Assembly: GCA_043816955.1 (NCBI GenBank)
Contig: JBDRHL010000249.1
Location: 1 to 19,562, forward strand
DNA length: 19,562 nucleotides
Direction: 5' to 3'
Origin: JBDRHL01 sp043816955
Lineage (GTDB): Bacteria > Planctomycetota > Phycisphaerae > Sedimentisphaerales > CAYZTY01
Part shown: positions 1 through 7,422 of the stretch, in pieces
Position numbering within the stretch: position 1 is the first letter of the stretch
Layout: each line of letters begins with the position of its first letter
Made by a program: the position numbers and the translations under genes
Notes under the pieces: model-generated
Seen by the model: the letters and a program-made list of their open reading frames with translations, nothing else
Databases searched by the model: none
Told to the model about the DNA's origin: nothing

Positions 1-1
1 C

Positions 2-121
2 AGAGACCATATAAACCAGCGAATTGCGATCGACATGCTACGAGATGCACGTGCTCGTGGCCGCAACGAAACCGTGAACATACTCCATAATACCAGAAAG
101 AGAGCACTGCTATGCCGGTAA
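2..121 (+). CDS. possible C-terminal end of an unrecognised protein, cut by the window edge
   Basis: Reading frame 2 is open from the window edge to a TAA at 119-121 and gives about 39 residues that look protein-like (helical and Arg/Ala/Asp-rich, including IAIDMLRDARARGRNE). Nothing in it identifies a family. It would be convergent with rpsU, whose stop lies 25 bases away. The opposite strand is also partly open here, so the strand choice rests only on residue composition. Low confidence. Confidence 0.25.
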   Translation, partial: RDHINQRIAIDMLRDARARGRNETVNILHNTRKRALLCR

Positions 122-146
122 ATTTGCTACAGTCTCTAGAACCGGA

Positions 147-335
147 TCAATATCTTGGTGTGGTTACCGATATTCTTTGAGCTTTGCGGATCCGCCGGCG
201 TTTCTTCTCGGAAGGCTTTTCATAGTAGCTTTGGCGCTTCATATCGCGCACGAGCCCTTCTTTCTCGCACATTTTCTTGAAGCGCTTGACCATCTGCTGA
301 ACCGACTCGCCTACGCGTGCCTTAACCTTAATCAT
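147..335 (-). CDS. rpsU: 30S ribosomal protein bS21
   Basis: A 62-residue basic protein matching bS21, a small-subunit protein near the 3' end of 16S rRNA that takes part in translation initiation. The start is the ATG at 335, giving MIKVKARVGES, because the family begins with a short beta-strand followed by the conserved GES..(V)..FKK segment. The upstream ATG at 371 would add 12 residues unlike the family. The rest is the typical lysine/arginine-rich helix pair (FKKMCEKEGLVRDMKR, then KPSEKKRRRIRKAQR). A GGAAGG sequence lies upstream as a possible ribosome-binding site, although spaced rather far from the start. The leader carries a perfect hairpin at 363-383. The nearest upstream gene on this strand is the radical SAM gene, 190 bases away, so rpsU may have its own promoter. 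Confidence 0.95.
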   Translation of the reverse strand: MIKVKARVGESVQQMVKRFKKMCEKEGLVRDMKRQSYYEKPSEKKRRRIRKAQRISVTTPRY

Positions 336-362
336 AAAATATACGGCCTTCCAATAAACTCT

Positions 363-383
363 CTTCCGCAAGCAGAGCGGAAG
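363..383 (-). promoter_or_regulatory. hairpin in the rpsU leader
   Basis: Perfect 7-bp inverted repeat: CTTCCGC at 363-369 and GCGGAAG at 377-383 with a 7-base loop. It begins 28 bases upstream of the rpsU start codon. No U-tract follows on the rpsU strand, so a leader structure is as likely as a terminator for the upstream radical SAM gene. Confidence 0.4.
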
Positions 384-525
384 ATACTATCATATCGGCA
401 ATATAACCACAACCGGAAGATCCAATAGTTTAGAGAAATTCTTTGCAATAACAAGGGAAAAACCAGTTTATGCGGAGAAAAAATGCTTGGGAATTCACTA
501 TAGGCACGAAAGAGACTTTGGCTGC

Positions 526-1665
526 TCAAAAAGTGACATATTTTGCGGTTTTTTCTAGTCTGGAATTAAATCTGCCGAATGTGTTCCAGCCGCAAATTCT
601 GCTGGTTTTTCGTATTTTCAGGATTTTTTCAACAGTTATCGGACCCAAACCCGGCACACGCAACAACCGATATTTATCAGCCTTATTGACACAAACCGGG
701 AAAAACTCAGGATGATTCTGTGCCCACAACTCTTTTGGATCCAACTGCAGTGATAATCTTCCCTGGTCATCGAAAAGTATCTCCGTTTCATTGAAGCCGT
801 ATCTGCGAAGAAGAAAATCTACCTGATAAAGCCTGTGTTCCCGTGTAAAGCTGTCTTTGGTGCCTTTTGGCGGCATTTTTTCCACTTCAAGAGCGCCTCT
901 ACCCAATCCTTTTTGGTATGCTGAGAAATAGACCCTGTTCATCGCAAGACGTTTGTACAGGGCAGCGGTGTATTTGACTATTTCCCGATCGGTCTCGCCG
1001 GCTGCGCCCACAATGAACTGGGTGCTCTTCCTGACCCTCTCGTATCGGGAACCTTTGGCAGTAAGGGCGGAAATAAGTTTGAGCGGTTTTATTATATCAC
1101 GAATGTAGTCTTTCTTTGCGGATAGCTTTCGCAGGTTGTTTTCACCCGGTGTTTCAATATTCAGTGAAACAGCGCTTGCCAGTGAAACTGCCTTTTCGAT
1201 TGCCGCGTTACTGCAGCCGGGTATGATTTTCAGATGAATAAAGCCCTTGAATCCTCGTTTTTTTCGCAAAATTTCCGCTGCATCGCTGAGATGCTGCATG
1301 GTATTATCTGGTGTTCTAATGACCCCGGAGCTGAGAAACAGGCCGAAAACCTTCTTTCTTCGGTAATAATCAAGGAAAACCTCGGCAGTTTGTTCAGGGG
1401 TGAGGCTGCATCTGCGAATATCATTTTCTGCCCGCAGCGGGCAGTAGCTGCAGTCATTGGCGCACATGTTCGAGTAGAGAGTCTTGAAAAGAATGCTTTG
1501 GCCCCCGTTGGGAAGGGTAACGGGATAAATCCACTTTCCATCCCTGCCTTGGGTGCGATGCTGGTCTTTACTGCTGCCGCATGCGCACGCAAGGTCGTAC
1601 CGGGCATCTTCACTGAGAATCTGCAGTTTGCGATGTGTGTCAGGTTTTGAAATTACCATGGTCAT
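526..1665 (-). CDS. radical SAM protein, putative DNA modification/repair (TIGR03916-like)
   Basis: A 379-residue radical SAM enzyme. The [4Fe-4S]-binding motif is CxxxCxxC at C68, C72 and C75 (MCANDCSYCPLR), preceded by the N-terminal KLQILSEDARYDLACACGSS block seen in the 'SAM-linked UDG' radical SAM family. The middle region has the expected barrel strands (FGLFLSSGV, GFIHLKIIPG, VSLNIETPGE). The C-terminus carries a helix-hairpin-helix DNA-binding motif (LLRVPGLGPITVEKILKIRK, around residues 335-355). In other genomes this family is described as paired with a uracil-DNA-glycosylase-like/DUF4130 partner. No such partner lies next to the gene here. The reaction is unknown and a DNA-repair role is inferred. 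A well-formed promoter lies just upstream, inside the gap after ftsW. Confidence 0.85.
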   Translation of the reverse strand: MTMVISKPDTHRKLQILSEDARYDLACACGSSKDQHRTQGRDGKWIYPVTLPNGGQSILFKTLYSNMCANDCSYCPLRAENDIRRCSLTPEQTAEVFLDYYRRKKVFGLFLSSGVIRTPDNTMQHLSDAAEILRKKRGFKGFIHLKIIPGCSNAAIEKAVSLASAVSLNIETPGENNLRKLSAKKDYIRDIIKPLKLISALTAKGSRYERVRKSTQFIVGAAGETDREIVKYTAALYKRLAMNRVYFSAYQKGLGRGALEVEKMPPKGTKDSFTREHRLYQVDFLLRRYGFNETEILFDDQGRLSLQLDPKELWAQNHPEFFPVCVNKADKYRLLRVPGLGPITVEKILKIRKTSRICGWNTFGRFNSRLEKTAKYVTF

Positions 1666-1710
1666 ATTGCATCCATGCGTTATCAGTGCCCCCTCTGTCC
1701 GCCGGTTTTG

Positions 1711-1739
1711 ATTATACAGCTACTGATCTGAGTTGACAA
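1711..1739 (-). promoter_or_regulatory. sigma70-like promoter for the radical SAM gene
   Basis: On the minus strand TTGTCA (1739-1734) is followed after exactly 17 bases by TATAAT (1716-1711). This gives a predicted start near 1704 and a leader of about 40 bases before the ATG at 1665. It suggests the gene is transcribed independently of ftsW, which ends at 1763. Confidence 0.6.
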
Positions 1740-1762
1740 GACAGATTGATCACAGCCCCCGT

Positions 1763-2941
1763 TTAACCCTGTATTTTTCCGTCCACTTCATTAACCTGTC
1801 CGCCGGTACCTTGCCTGGCTATATTCATCAGCACCCCGACCGCTGCTGATGAAAGAAGCAGGCTGGTTCCACCCGCACTGATAAACGGAAGAGGAATCCC
1901 TTTGGTAGGCAGAACGACGGTAACTACACCTATATTGATCGCTGCCTGGATTGCTATTGTCAGAACGATTCCAATCGCCAGTAGCTGTCCGAAGCGATCC
2001 TCACAACGCGCGACAACAATAAAGCCCAGCCAGGCAAAGGCCGCGAAAAGCAGAATTACCGCCGCTGTGCCGCAGAAACCAAGCTCCTCGCCGATTATGG
2101 CAAAGATAAAATCGGTCGTATCTTCAGGCAGATGGCCGTATTTGGAAATCCCGTACCCCAGGCCTTTCCCCCACAACCCCCCGCTTGCAAGGGCGATAAG
2201 GGACTGCTGTGCCTGGTAGCCTGCCGATGCCGCGAATTTCTCAGGTTGCAAAAAAGCCCCGATTCTCGCGATTCTGCTTGGTGAAGTTACTATCGCAAGG
2301 CCGAAAACCCCTACCGCAAAAGGAACTGGCGTAAGCAGATGCCACCACCTGACTCCTGCGATAAACATGATAAGGAAGCCTAGAAGCGAAACAAAAGCTG
2401 CCGTTCCGAAATCCTCAACAACGATCAATCCTGCTGTCAGGGCAACTATGCCGCAAAGCGGTATGAAACGTTTCCAGAAAAGTCCTAGCGAATCATTGAA
2501 TATGTCGCACACTGCCGCCAGCAACAGAACCATCGACCATTTAGCCAATTCAGATGGCTGGAAGCTGATAGTTACCGGCCCGGCGGGCACGCGCAGCCAG
2601 CGTCGAGCGTAATTTACCTCTGTCCCGAAGCCCGGAATGAGTGTTATAACCAGCAGCAGCATGCTGAAAGCAAAGAGGTAGCATGTCGGGCTTTTAAGCC
2701 AGCCCTTTCGCAAGGCAAGGCATCGGTAAGGCACAAGTGAGACCAGATACATTACCACAGCAGCTAACGGGAAGAATATCAGATGTCGATACTGATACCA
2801 GTTTTGCAGATTCAATTCCATCTTCAGATTTGCCGAGGCGGAAAACGTCATTACCGCCCCGGCAGCCATCAATATCAGAACGACCATACCAATGGCGTTG
2901 TCAAGGCCTGTTTTGCGAACTGTCAGCGGGTATTGTTCCAC
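1763..2941 (-). CDS. ftsW: SEDS-family peptidoglycan glycosyltransferase, FtsW type
   Basis: A 392-residue polytopic membrane protein of the FtsW/RodA/SpoVE (SEDS) family, which polymerises lipid II with a partner class B PBP. Visible signatures are the first membrane helix (residues about 15-35), QPSELAK (128-134), the extracellular loop LPEDTTDFIFAIIGEELG (271-288) with the catalytic-position Asp at 277, and NIGVVTVVLPTKGIPLPFISAGGTS (336-360, split as NIGVV, LPTKG, GIPLPF, SAGGTS). GEELG rather than the RodA-type AEEWG favours FtsW, although RodA cannot be fully excluded. It lies 69 bases after a phosphoesterase gene on the same strand and probably shares its transcript. murG, a common neighbour in dcw clusters, lies beyond that gene in the opposite direction. 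Confidence 0.88.
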   Translation of the reverse strand: MEQYPLTVRKTGLDNAIGMVVLILMAAGAVMTFSASANLKMELNLQNWYQYRHLIFFPLAAVVMYLVSLVPYRCLALRKGWLKSPTCYLFAFSMLLLVITLIPGFGTEVNYARRWLRVPAGPVTISFQPSELAKWSMVLLLAAVCDIFNDSLGLFWKRFIPLCGIVALTAGLIVVEDFGTAAFVSLLGFLIMFIAGVRWWHLLTPVPFAVGVFGLAIVTSPSRIARIGAFLQPEKFAASAGYQAQQSLIALASGGLWGKGLGYGISKYGHLPEDTTDFIFAIIGEELGFCGTAAVILLFAAFAWLGFIVVARCEDRFGQLLAIGIVLTIAIQAAINIGVVTVVLPTKGIPLPFISAGGTSLLLSSAAVGVLMNIARQGTGGQVNEVDGKIQG

Positions 2942-3010
2942 GTAGTTTTATTCGGTTTTTCCAGCCTGTCAGCGTGAAATTTGTGTGTCTGTTGCACTAT
3001 TTCCAGGATT

Positions 3011-3955
3011 TTAACTCTCGCTTTGTTGTCTTTTCAATGTAATCAAAGTTACTTCAGGAGGACAGAAAAATCGGGCAGGCACGCCCGAAGAACCTGCACC
3101 GCAGGAGGTATAACCTGTCATCTTGCCGTACCGCCACACCCCTTTTACCAATCTGCGAGGTACACTGGCACGGCTGAAAACCGCTATTCCCCCCGGCAGG
3201 CATATCTGGCCGCCATGTGTGTGGCCGGTGAGATAAAAAGAAAAACCCGCTCTTTCGCTTTCGACATACAATTCCGGGGAATGGCAGATTAGAATCTTAA
3301 ACTGCCCCTGCTCAATTTTGCTGCATGCTTCGGAAATATCTGCTGTGTCATAGTAATGACAGTCATCCGTGCCGACCAGATATATCCGTTGACCGTTCTT
3401 TTCCATGCACACAGCTTCGTTTATCAGCATTTCAACACCTAACTGGTCAAGAAACTCGGCGATGTGATATTCGTCATGATTGCCAAGCACCGCCAGTACA
3501 CGTGACTTGCCCTTTAGCTGTTTCACAAGCTTTGTAAGCCTCGGCTCAACCATATCCGAATTACTGTGGCGCAGAAAACGATAATCACCGCCTAGAATAC
3601 AGAAGTCGTATTCGAGCGAATCTGTTGCGCTGATAATGTTTTCCGTCAACAGATCAACCGCATCTATATGAAGATCGCTTATGAAAAGAATCCGCAGCCC
3701 ATCGAATTTTTCCGGCAGACTCACAAACTCAAGCCGCTGTTCCTTTACCCGGACATTTTGGGCATTACGCAAACCCTGCCGATAGAAGAAACTGCTCTTC
3801 AGGATCAGCCCTGTCAGCCTGTAAATCCATGACACATTTTCAAAGTGCACCTTGTGTCTGGTCGTCCGCATGAAGAAACGCTCACGACGTTCAAGTTCCA
3901 GTATCCTTCTTTGCTCGCTTATCGGTTTCATCAGGACTTGCCAAACCTGTTTCAA
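3011..3955 (-). CDS. calcineurin-like metallophosphoesterase (YkuE/LpxG-like)
   Basis: A 314-residue protein with all five binuclear metallophosphoesterase blocks: SDLHID (D94, H96), GGDY (D124), GNHDE (N159, H160), CHSPE (H225) and GHTHGGQ (H245, H247). The spacing and GHTHGGQ followed by a Pro/Gly-rich C-terminus fit the COG1408 group, which includes YkuE and the chlamydial UDP-2,3-diacylglucosamine hydrolase LpxG. Unlike many of these it has no clear N-terminal membrane anchor. Residues 1-80 form a charged, partly amphipathic region (ELERRERFFMRTTRHK) that might bind membranes. Its location between ftsW and murG suggests an envelope-related substrate such as a lipid A or undecaprenyl intermediate. 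That is inference from position only. Confidence 0.85.
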   Translation of the reverse strand: MKQVWQVLMKPISEQRRILELERRERFFMRTTRHKVHFENVSWIYRLTGLILKSSFFYRQGLRNAQNVRVKEQRLEFVSLPEKFDGLRILFISDLHIDAVDLLTENIISATDSLEYDFCILGGDYRFLRHSNSDMVEPRLTKLVKQLKGKSRVLAVLGNHDEYHIAEFLDQLGVEMLINEAVCMEKNGQRIYLVGTDDCHYYDTADISEACSKIEQGQFKILICHSPELYVESERAGFSFYLTGHTHGGQICLPGGIAVFSRASVPRRLVKGVWRYGKMTGYTSCGAGSSGVPARFFCPPEVTLITLKRQQSES

Positions 3956-4064
3956 ATCACATTCGAAGGCATAAAAAAATGCTGCGAGATAAATTATTGT
4001 TTCCTGAGAGCTTCACGACAGTGTAAACTTAAACTGCAGGGCGTCAAGATAAAATCGAAGTATT

Positions 4065-4069
4065 GGAGG
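4065..4069 (+). promoter_or_regulatory. Shine-Dalgarno site deciding the murG start
   Basis: GGAGG sits 7 bases before the ATG at 4077. A second ATG at 4073 is only 3 bases from it and is in another frame that stops early. The spacing and the GGGTGGH-containing frame both select 4077. Confidence 0.7.
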
Positions 4070-4076
4070 CACATGA

Positions 4077-5201
4077 ATGGCAGTATCAAGCTGCTTTTTT
4101 GCCGGCGGCGGTACGGGGGGGCATATTTACCCCGCCGTTGCTGTAGCTGAACAGATCGCGCGATTTTCACCGGATGTGTCTGTTCACTTCTTCTGCAGTG
4201 ACCGAAGCATTGATTCACAGATTCTCAACAACAGAGCTTTTAACTATACAACCCTGCCCGCAATAACCTTTTCCTGGCAGATACCGAAAGCTGTGAAATT
4301 CTTCAGGGCACTTTACAAAAGTTATAAGGCCGCCATGCAGACGCTTCGTCGCAGTCGCAGCGCGGTTGTTGTCGGAATCGGCGGCTTTGCTTCGGTTGGG
4401 CCGGTTCTTGCAGCTCGCAGGCTCGGCATCCCCATCTGCCTGCTAAATGTGGATATTATCCCGGGAAAAGCAAACAGAATTCTCGCAAGATTCGCAGAGG
4501 TTATTTTCGTCCAGTTTGAAGAAACCATCAATTGTTTTACCCGCACCAATGCAAAGATATGGCTAACCGGCTGCCCTGTACGAAACGAGTTTTACGATGA
4601 GCCGGTCTCGTCGATTCGCAGAGAGCTTGACCTTGATGACAACAGGAAGATTCTGCTCGTAATGGGCGGTTCCAGCGGCGCCAGGCGAATCAATGAAGCT
4701 GTCTGTGGTCTGCTGGACAAAATCGCCCGCTTTGCTGACAGTTGGCAGATTGTCCATTTGACCGGCTCAGGCGATTTTGAAAATGTTCGAAAAAGCTATG
4801 AAAACACCGGGGTAAAACACAGGATACTGGACTACTGCGAGCAAATAGCCGGTCTGCTCAGACAAGCCGATCTTCTCATAGGTAGAAGCGGCGCCGTCAG
4901 CATTGCTGAATATGCTATTGCAGGCGTGCCGAGCATATGCATACCTTACCCGCATCACAAGGACAGGCACCAGTATCTCAATGCCGAAAAGCTGGTAGAA
5001 GCCGGCGCCGCCGTCGTCGTTGATGATCTTGATGATGTTGAGGAGCGAAAAGAATGGCTGTGGGAAGAACTGGAAGACCTGCTGAGCGATGACGTAAAAC
5101 GCCAGGCTATGCACCAGGGTTGTGGTGAAATCCGAAAACCGAATGCCGCTGCCGAGATAGCGACAAGGCTGATTGATATATCGAGTCGTAACCTGCGTTG
5201 A
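4077..5201 (+). CDS. murG: UDP-GlcNAc:lipid I N-acetylglucosaminyltransferase MurG (divergent)
   Basis: A 374-residue GT28 glycosyltransferase that converts lipid I to lipid II on the cytoplasmic face of the membrane. The N-domain glycine loop GGGTGGH is at 10-16 and GIGGFASVGP at 100-109. The UDP-GlcNAc-binding C-domain has MGGSSGARRIN (196-206), GRSGAVSIAEYAIAGVPSI (269-287, with E278 at the catalytic-site Glu position) and HKDRHQYLNAEKL (294-306). These are close to E. coli MurG. The oddity is at 123-126, where the family's HEQN acceptor-site motif is replaced by LNVD, although the following IPGKAN still matches. It is divergent from the phosphoesterase gene (121-base gap) and convergent with the thioesterase gene (15-base gap). 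A close paralogue with another acceptor is possible but less likely. Confidence 0.9.
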   Translation: MAVSSCFFAGGGTGGHIYPAVAVAEQIARFSPDVSVHFFCSDRSIDSQILNNRAFNYTTLPAITFSWQIPKAVKFFRALYKSYKAAMQTLRRSRSAVVVGIGGFASVGPVLAARRLGIPICLLNVDIIPGKANRILARFAEVIFVQFEETINCFTRTNAKIWLTGCPVRNEFYDEPVSSIRRELDLDDNRKILLVMGGSSGARRINEAVCGLLDKIARFADSWQIVHLTGSGDFENVRKSYENTGVKHRILDYCEQIAGLLRQADLLIGRSGAVSIAEYAIAGVPSICIPYPHHKDRHQYLNAEKLVEAGAAVVVDDLDDVEERKEWLWEELEDLLSDDVKRQAMHQGCGEIRKPNAAAEIATRLIDISSRNLR

Positions 5202-5216
5202 GAATTTGGACAGCGG

Positions 5217-5687
5217 TTATTTTCCCCGTGATTCTTTTCTCGCTGCGACTCGCCGACAGGCCTGTTCGTGCTCGTTTTTTTCCTCCTCTGTTTCAACTAG
5301 CAGCCTTGGCACATCAGCCGGCCTGTTGTTTGCATCCAGTGCAACACAGGTAACATACGCCCTGGTTGCTTCGGTTTTTTGCCCGCTGTACGGATCTTCT
5401 TTTATGACTGTGACGCTGATTTCCATGGAAGAGGTGCCTACATAACTCAGCCGTGCTTTGAGTATTACATGGTCTCCTACGTTTATGGGAGCACGAAATG
5501 AAACTGTGTCGATTGAAGCTGTAACTACCTGCATCTGGCAGTGTCGTTGTGCAGCCATACATGCCGTCATGTCTATCCACGAAAGTATTGCTCCGCCGAA
5601 AGCTGTACCTGCCGGATTAGCTTGATGAGGCATCAGAAGATAAGTTGCATCGACCAGACTCTCTCCGGGTCTCTTTGCATTTAGCAT
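5217..5687 (-). CDS. acyl-CoA thioesterase, hotdog fold (YciA/BFIT type)
   Basis: A 156-residue hotdog protein expected to hydrolyse acyl-CoA to free acid and CoA in the cytoplasm. The diagnostic block is MPHQANPAGTAFGGAILSWI followed by D39. N24 and D39 occupy the usual catalytic positions, and FRAPINVGDHV and SSMEISVTV are family strands. The C-terminal 25 residues are highly charged (EEEKNEHEQACRRVAARKE). The chain length specificity cannot be read from the sequence. It lies 41 bases after the small membrane protein on the same strand, so the two are probably co-transcribed. Confidence 0.85.
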   Translation of the reverse strand: MLNAKRPGESLVDATYLLMPHQANPAGTAFGGAILSWIDMTACMAAQRHCQMQVVTASIDTVSFRAPINVGDHVILKARLSYVGTSSMEISVTVIKEDPYSGQKTEATRAYVTCVALDANNRPADVPRLLVETEEEKNEHEQACRRVAARKESRGK

Positions 5688-5728
5688 AGCAGATTCTTAA
5701 AAATAACCATTAAAGAGTAGAAAATCGA

Positions 5729-6007
5729 TCAACTGCCGCCAGCCGTTTTGATCTGTCCTCGAAGCTGCTGAAGTTCCTTCTCGATCGGCCATTTGGCAAA
5801 AGCCAGGAATAAAGGCAGTACCAATGTTCCGAAAGGTACCAGAACCAGCAGACCCCACAACCAATTATAGCCTGCCTTGGCAAACAACCTGCACGTAATC
5901 AGCACCTTAATTGCCAGACAGATAAGTGCCACCGACAGAGCAAAAATCGCTACAACTATAAAAACAATCGGAGCAATATCTGGCGCATCAGCTAAAGGGC
6001 AATTCAT
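5729..6007 (-). CDS. small membrane protein of unknown function
   Basis: A 92-residue hydrophobic protein with a membrane helix at about residues 11-36 (IAPIVFIVVAIFALSVALIC) and another at about 48-70 (YNWLWGLLVLVPFGTLVLPL). A short charged tail follows (KWPIEKELQQLRGQIK). The AKAGYNWLWGLLVLVPFG segment resembles the 'AG...W..L.PI' pattern of many small integral membrane proteins, but no named family is recognised. GGAAGGAA precedes the ATG at 6007 at a good distance. It is the first gene of a two-gene unit with the thioesterase. Confidence 0.7.
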   Translation of the reverse strand: MNCPLADAPDIAPIVFIVVAIFALSVALICLAIKVLITCRLFAKAGYNWLWGLLVLVPFGTLVLPLFLAFAKWPIEKELQQLRGQIKTAGGS

Positions 6008-6059
6008 GATTTTTTCCTTCCCACTATAAACTATTCTTGTTTATCGACCTCAAAATCCT

Positions 6060-6153
6060 TTGGGTCACAGAGCAAATGTTAATATAATACCTGCCTGCGG
6101 AAATAGCAAGAGATGACTTTTTGATACCCCGGCAACGTTACATGCGATATAAT
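6060..6153 (+). promoter_or_regulatory. candidate promoter region upstream of pilT with two TATAAT boxes
   Basis: TTGGGT (6060-6065), a 17-base gap and TATAAT (6083-6088) form one candidate. A second TATAAT is at 6148-6153, but its nearest -35-like TTGATA (6121-6126) is 21 bases away, which is too far for a normal promoter. Either box could start the pilT transcript and neither is certain. Confidence 0.35.
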
Positions 6154-6192
6154 ATTCGGGTGTATTTGCCCGGAGCTGCCCGTATTTTATGA

Positions 6193-7341
6193 ATGGACGA
6201 TAATATGGAAAAAGAATACCTGATAACAGAAAAGGTTTATACGACTGAAGACGGCGCATCCAGCATTGCCGACATGCTGGGCTATTTCGAGAGACATGGT
6301 GCTATGCGGGTTTCGGATCTTCATATAAAAATCGGCTGTCCGCCTGCTTATCGTATAGATGGAGACCTGGTTAAACTTCGAGGTCAGGCTGTTACCCCGG
6401 AGGTAGCAAAAGCCCTGATATTCCCGCTGCTCAGCAAAAACAACATTGAAACCCTTGCCCAGAAGTACCAGGTCGATACATCGTACCGCTATGGGTCTCT
6501 TCAGTTTCGCATAAACGTCTTCAAGGAAAATGACGGCATATCCGCTGCGATCCGCGCCCTGGGAGTAAACATCCCACTCATCGAAGACATCGGCTTTCCC
6601 AATAAGCTTTGGCAGGATATTATCAACCGCACCTCGGGGCTGGTTTTGGTTACGGGAATCACCGGCGCAGGAAAATCAACCACTATCGCTTCATTGATCG
6701 ACCGAATCAGCATCAAACGTGCGTGTAGAATTATTTCACTTGAGGATCCCATCGAGTACGTATTTACCCAGAGAAAATCGATGATATCACAGCGGGAGGT
6801 TGGAAGAGATGTTGGCTCATTTTCCGTCGGTCTGCGGGCAATGCTGCGTGAAGACCCGGATGTAATATTTGTCGGAGAGATGCGCGATATGGAGACGATT
6901 TCGATGACGCTCATGGCAGCCGAAACCGGCCACCTCGTCTTTTCGACGCTTCATACGCGTGATGTTACCGGTACAATAACGCGTGTTCTCGATTATTTCC
7001 CATCCGGCAGACAGGATGAGGTTCGCAACCAGTTGTCTCTCGGCCTGGCATATGTCTTAGCGCAGAAACTCGTCCCGCGAAAAGACAATAGCGGACGCGT
7101 TGTTGCGATGGAAATACTCAACAACAGCTACGCCTGCGCAAACCTGATAAGAACGGGAAAAATCGAACAGCTCTATTCACAACTGCAGATCAGGACCAAA
7201 GACAACCCCAGCGAGCGTATGATAACGATGGAAAAGCATCTGGCCAGGCTCGTTAGCGATGGTGTGGTCAATGTCCTCGAAGCCCAGAAATGGGCCAACG
7301 ATTTGCTGTGTTTTACCGATGAAATGAAGATTGCCGAGTAA
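6193..7341 (+). CDS. pilT: PilT-family type IV pilus retraction ATPase
   Basis: A 382-residue secretion-type ATPase of the PilT/PilU branch. The N-domain contains DLHIKIGCPPAYRIDG (42-57) and the AIRAL-type motif at 119-123. The core has a Walker A GITGAGKST (155-163, K161), an Asp box SLEDPIEY (182-189), a Walker B REDPDVIFVGEMRD (219-232, E229) and a His box ETGHLVFSTLHT (244-255). Length and motif order fit PilT rather than PilB (no zinc tetracysteine). It probably forms a hexamer at the inner membrane that disassembles pili. No other pilus gene is nearby. The ATG at 6193 lacks a strong Shine-Dalgarno sequence (GGAG is 17 bases away), and the ATG at 6205 is an alternative start. Confidence 0.9.
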   Translation: MDDNMEKEYLITEKVYTTEDGASSIADMLGYFERHGAMRVSDLHIKIGCPPAYRIDGDLVKLRGQAVTPEVAKALIFPLLSKNNIETLAQKYQVDTSYRYGSLQFRINVFKENDGISAAIRALGVNIPLIEDIGFPNKLWQDIINRTSGLVLVTGITGAGKSTTIASLIDRISIKRACRIISLEDPIEYVFTQRKSMISQREVGRDVGSFSVGLRAMLREDPDVIFVGEMRDMETISMTLMAAETGHLVFSTLHTRDVTGTITRVLDYFPSGRQDEVRNQLSLGLAYVLAQKLVPRKDNSGRVVAMEILNNSYACANLIRTGKIEQLYSQLQIRTKDNPSERMITMEKHLARLVSDGVVNVLEAQKWANDLLCFTDEMKIAE

Positions 7342-7373
7342 ACCGGGACCTGATGTGATGTAATATTCAGGCA

Positions 7374-7408
7374 GGAATCTGCGACAGAATCACTTTGTCG
7401 CAGATTCC
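7374..7408. terminator. bidirectional hairpin between pilT and acpP
   Basis: A perfect 13-bp inverted repeat: GGAATCTGCGACA (7374-7386) and TGTCGCAGATTCC (7396-7408) around a 9-base loop. It sits between two convergent genes, the usual place for a shared terminator. No long T-tract follows on either side, so termination by the hairpin is inferred. Confidence 0.7.
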
Positions 7409-7422
7409 CGATTACTATAAAC

